The notes under the pieces: generated by a model
The model's input: the letters and a program-made list of their open reading frames with translations, nothing else
Told to the model about the DNA's origin: nothing
Databases searched by the model: none
Translations under genes and position numbers: made by a program
From: an uncultured Trueperaceae bacterium
Lineage (GTDB): Bacteria; Deinococcota; Deinococci; Deinococcales; Trueperaceae
Length of the DNA: 8,881 bases
Assembly (NCBI GenBank): GCA_937911855.1
Contig: CALDPK010000088.1
Location: forward strand, 1-8,881
Direction: 5' to 3'
Part shown: piece by piece, positions 6,722 through 8,881 of the stretch
Layout of the letters: the number at the start of each line of letters is the position of its first letter
Numbering within the stretch: the first letter of the stretch is position 1

Positions 6722-7981
6722 TCACCTGAGGTTGCAGCTGCTCTGGGCAGCAAGGTCGCCCAGCTGATCCAGGCGTTCAATAGGATCAGTCCCGGGCATG
6801 TAGATGGCCGGCAGTTCGCCTACCAGCAGTTCGATGAACATGGGGTTCTCGGACGTCGGGTCGATCTCGACAAGGTGCAGGGTCTGGCGCAGCTGCTGAT
6901 CCCAGGGCCTGAAGGTGGAGCCGATTCCTTTCCACACGTCGTAGACGGTCGTGTCGGCACCCAGGTACTCGCGCAGTTCTTCGCCGCGCAGGCCAGGTGC
7001 GAACGTGTTGGCTTCGAAGAAGATCTTCACGGCCTGGTACGCCGCCCAGGCGCCGAACTGCATCGGGTCGTTCCAGCGGGCCAGGTAACGGGCGTTCAGT
7101 TCACGGGCGCCGTACAGGTCGAGGGTTGCGCTCCAGGCGGTGGCACGGTTGCCGGCACCTACGGTTGGGGACGCTTCAGCCGCGGCCAGGTAGAAGGCGC
7201 GGGTCTGCGCTTCGGGCCAGGGGAAGCCGGTGACGGGTGTCGGTGCTCCGGCGGCTTCGTAGGCTGCCAGGAACTCGAGTTGACTGTCGGTGGGGAGCAG
7301 CATCAGGACGACGTCGCTGCCGGCGTAAGCTGCGGCCTGGGCTGCGGCTTCCGCTTCGCCCGGTGCCATGACTGCGGTTGCGCTTATGTCGGCGCCGAAG
7401 TGGCGGTTGTCGAGCATCCACTGGGTGCGTTCGAGCTGGGCCTGACTTTCGGCGTCGTCGCCCAGCACCACGAACCAGTCGCGGAAGTTCGCGCGGATGT
7501 ACCAGCCGCCGATCGCGTCAAGGTACATCGCTGCGCTGGGTGCCACATGGAATGTGAACGGCGCGCAGAGCTCTCCGCGCAGGCTGTCTGACGGGGCTGC
7601 GAGGTTCAGGAACGGGATGCCCTGTTCTTCAGCCCAGCCGGACAGGGCGGTGGCAGTTTCGGTATCGAAGCCACCGGCGATGCCGGCGAGCTCCGTTTCA
7701 CCCTCGGCCAGACGGTCTGCGGCTGCGACGGCGTCCTCCGCGGTGTCTGCGTGCTCGATCTGCACGTCAAGGGTCAGGTTGACGAGCATCGCGTTGAACT
7801 CGAACTCCTCGACCGCGAACGTGGCGCCCTGCAGGGCGTCGCGGGCCAGTTCGCCAACTGGACCCTCACCTTCCGGAGGAAGCACCAGACCGATGCGAAG
7901 GGTGTCCTGAGCCAGGGTCACCCCGGCTCCCAGGAATAAGATTGCGAGTATTGCCAGTTTCAGTTTTTTGATGCCGTTCAT
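6722..7981 (-). CDS. Periplasmic type-1 substrate-binding protein, PedA1-like (PQQ-dependent alcohol dehydrogenase system)
   Basis: A 419-residue exported binding protein. The signal peptide MNGIKKLKLAILAILFLGAG ends near VTLAQ (residue 25) and the mature chain opens with DTLRIGLVLPPEGEGPVGELA, the first strand of a Leu/Ile/Val-type periplasmic binding fold. Later blocks include IPFLNLAAPSDSLRGELC (122-139), FRDWFVVLGDD (166-176) and QFGAWAAYQAVKIFFE (308-323). The C-terminal STFRPWDQQLRQTLHLVEID (355-374) and the terminal Cys416 in QSSCNLR match the subgroup found with PQQ dehydrogenases rather than ordinary amino acid importers. It is the first gene of the five-gene operon. The start at 7981 is preferred over ATG at 7999 because GGAG (7987-7990) is five bases upstream. 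Its partner permease is ABC-2 type, an uncommon pairing for this class of binding protein. The ligand is unknown. Confidence 0.9.
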   Translation of the reverse strand: MNGIKKLKLAILAILFLGAGVTLAQDTLRIGLVLPPEGEGPVGELARDALQGATFAVEEFEFNAMLVNLTLDVQIEHADTAEDAVAAADRLAEGETELAGIAGGFDTETATALSGWAEEQGIPFLNLAAPSDSLRGELCAPFTFHVAPSAAMYLDAIGGWYIRANFRDWFVVLGDDAESQAQLERTQWMLDNRHFGADISATAVMAPGEAEAAAQAAAYAGSDVVLMLLPTDSQLEFLAAYEAAGAPTPVTGFPWPEAQTRAFYLAAAEASPTVGAGNRATAWSATLDLYGARELNARYLARWNDPMQFGAWAAYQAVKIFFEANTFAPGLRGEELREYLGADTTVYDVWKGIGSTFRPWDQQLRQTLHLVEIDPTSENPMFIELLVGELPAIYMPGTDPIERLDQLGDLAAQSSCNLR

Positions 7982-8082
7982 TGACACTCCGATCGTCATG
8001 CTTCGGTCAAGGCAGCACGGGTCGCCATGGCTGCGCGGTCGTTCGCGTACCGGTCATGGCTGCTGCCCCCGCGTACAGTTCC

Positions 8083-8102
8083 GGAGGGACGTTTGTCCCG
8101 CC
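8083..8102. repeat. Short inverted repeat, possible operator
   Basis: GGGAC (8086-8090), GTTT, GTCCC (8095-8099) is a perfect 5-bp inverted repeat. GG (8083-8084) and CC (8101-8102) extend it after one mismatch, giving 7 matching pairs of 8. Its place in the middle of the divergent region fits a regulator site, but a repeat this short in high-GC DNA may occur by chance. Confidence 0.35.
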
Positions 8103-8187
8103 TGTGATTCTCGCACGGCATCTGTCCGTTACCGGCGTTGTCCAGTACACACAGGGAAAACAGTTACGGAAACGAACGCTCGGCATC

Positions 8188-8215
8188 AGGACATTTGCCC
8201 CTTGCGTGCTAGCAT
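8188..8215 (+). promoter_or_regulatory. Candidate promoter for the rightward binding-protein gene
   Basis: AGGACA (8188-8193) and TAGCAT (8210-8215) are separated by 16 bases, and TGC directly precedes the -10 as in extended -10 promoters. Each hexamer matches the housekeeping consensus at 4 of 6 positions. The -10 overlaps an 8-bp palindrome, TGCTAGCA (8207-8214). Transcription would start about 25 bases before the ATG. Assigned by eye only. Confidence 0.35.
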
Positions 8216-8247
8216 AGCAAAGCAACCTGAAAGGGGGTTGACAGTCA

Positions 8248-8881
8248 ATGAAATTTAAGTCCCTACTGGCAGCTGCCGCAGTGACCTTATCGTTCGCCAC
8301 AGTGGCTTTCGCACAGGAGGAAGCACACACCATCCAGGTCGGTCAGCAGGCCACTGGTACCTTCTCGTGGATCACCCACGCCATCGATTACTACGGCCTC
8401 GACGAGAAGTACAACCTGAACATCGTTGAGCAGACCTACGCCAGCAAGCCGGCAACCCAGCTTGCGATCCAGGCTGGTGAAGTCGACGTTGTCGTCGATG
8501 ACTTCATCGGTGCAGTCAGCATGCGTGAGGCCGGCGTTCCGGTCCGCGCCATCTGGCCGTTCAGCAAGGCCACCGGTGGTGTCGTGGTACCGGCCGATTC
8601 GGACATCCAGACGGTCGAGGACCTTCAGGGCCGCACCATCGCCGCAGCCAGCCTCGGTGACAAGAGCATCCTGATCCTTCGCGCCTACCTGGCTTCCGAG
8701 CACGGCTTCGACCCGCAGGACGACGGCCTCGTACTCCAAGCAGCCGCCCCGCTCATGCAGGGCCTGCTTGACGAAGGCGAGATCGACGCTGCAATTCCGT
8801 TCTGGCATTTCGTTGCCCGCATGGAAGGAAGCGGTGAATACCGCGACATCCAGCTCGTCTCCGAACTTCTTGCCGAGATGG
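8248..8881 (+). CDS. NitT/TauT-type (NMT1-like) ABC transporter substrate-binding protein, 3' end outside window
   Basis: The first 211 codons of an exported type-2 periplasmic binding protein. The signal peptide MKFKSLLAAAAVTLSFATVA ends at FAQ (residue 23). The mature part shows the SsuA/TauA-like plan: TIQVGQQATGTFSWITHAID (28-47), YGLDEKYNLNIVEQTY (49-64), ATQLAIQAGEVDVVVDDFIG (69-88), VEDLQGRTIAAASLGDKS (123-140) and LLDEGEIDAAIPFWHFVAR (173-191). Permease and ATPase genes would be expected downstream. The GDKS and FWH elements resemble members I recall near PQQ or methanol dehydrogenase clusters, but that memory is weak evidence. The ATG at 8248 is preceded by AAAGGGGG (8230-8237) with a 10-base spacer. 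It is divergent from the ABC operon and may share control with it. The ligand is unknown; sulfonate, nitrate or a pyrimidine-like compound cannot be told from sequence. Confidence 0.92.
   Translation, partial: MKFKSLLAAAAVTLSFATVAFAQEEAHTIQVGQQATGTFSWITHAIDYYGLDEKYNLNIVEQTYASKPATQLAIQAGEVDVVVDDFIGAVSMREAGVPVRAIWPFSKATGGVVVPADSDIQTVEDLQGRTIAAASLGDKSILILRAYLASEHGFDPQDDGLVLQAAAPLMQGLLDEGEIDAAIPFWHFVARMEGSGEYRDIQLVSELLAEM

Larger units (their letters stand above)
7982..8247. promoter_or_regulatory. Divergent intergenic region with control signals for both flanking operons
   Basis: These 266 bases separate the start codons of two divergently read binding-protein genes and must hold promoters for both. 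I find no convincing coding frame or RNA gene in it. Visible elements are GGAG (7987-7990, minus strand), an inverted repeat at 8083-8102, a possible plus-strand promoter at 8188-8215 and AAAGGGGG at 8230-8237 as ribosome binding site for the rightward gene. No good minus-strand -35/-10 pair could be picked by eye. Confidence 0.7.

Noticed and set aside
6675..6725. 17-residue upstream extension of the propeller
   Set aside because: It would place residues before the signal peptide and ignore the strong AAGGAG six bases ahead of the ATG at 6674.
6692..7591. 299-codon open frame on the plus strand
   Set aside because: It is antisense to the type-1 binding protein and beta-propeller genes, has low-complexity Gly/Val/Arg-rich composition, no ribosome binding site and no recognisable motif; a product of GC-biased third positions.
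6722..7981. Ordinary branched-chain amino acid importer binding protein
   Set aside because: The C-terminal FRPWDQQLRQ block and terminal Cys fit the PQQ-associated subgroup, and no LivHM/LivFG genes are present.

Overview
The window is a piece of a bacterial chromosome with high GC, dense coding and Shine-Dalgarno motifs ahead of several genes. Four predicted exported proteins have classical Sec signal peptides ending in A-x-A/L-A-Q, and the envelope proteins are acidic. I read this as a Gram-negative-type or Deinococcota-like organism. The lineage call is a weak inference from signal-peptide style; no rRNA or tRNA is present to anchor it. I see no mobile element, CRISPR array, integrase or RNA gene.

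Left part (1-2851, + strand): the 3' end of prpB, then complete prpD and prpC. They overlap by a few bases (TTG start over the prpB stop; ATG sharing one base with the prpD stop), so this is one tightly coupled operon of the 2-methylcitrate cycle: methylcitrate synthase, methylcitrate dehydratase and methylisocitrate lyase. It converts propionyl-CoA plus oxaloacetate to pyruvate plus succinate. It ends at a hairpin (2880-2917) that can also serve the convergent operon from the right.

Central part (2933-7981, - strand): a five-gene operon read right to left. It encodes a type-1 periplasmic binding protein, a secreted YVTN beta-propeller, a very acidic secreted helical protein of unknown family, an ABC ATPase and an ABC-2 type permease. 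Four of the five match the set named in protein-family collections as associated with PQQ-dependent alcohol dehydrogenases (PedA1-PedA2-PedB-PedC of Pseudomonas putida; related to parts of the lut cluster of Methylorubrum). In those organisms the transporter is needed for growth that depends on scarce lanthanides. The fifth gene, inserted between the propeller and ATPase genes, is not part of that set as I know it. It has about 70 Asp/Glu against about 12 Lys/Arg in the mature chain and is the most interesting object here: a candidate periplasmic metal-binding partner, possibly for lanthanides or calcium. No PQQ enzyme lies in the window, so this function is inferred from family association.

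Right part (7982-8881): a 266-bp divergent promoter region, then the start of a second exported binding protein of the NitT/TauT (NMT1-like) class on the + strand, cut by the window edge. A possible unifying theme is oxidation of short alcohols such as 1-propanol by a PQQ enzyme outside the window, with the resulting propionyl-CoA consumed by the Prp pathway. That link is an inference from gene proximity.
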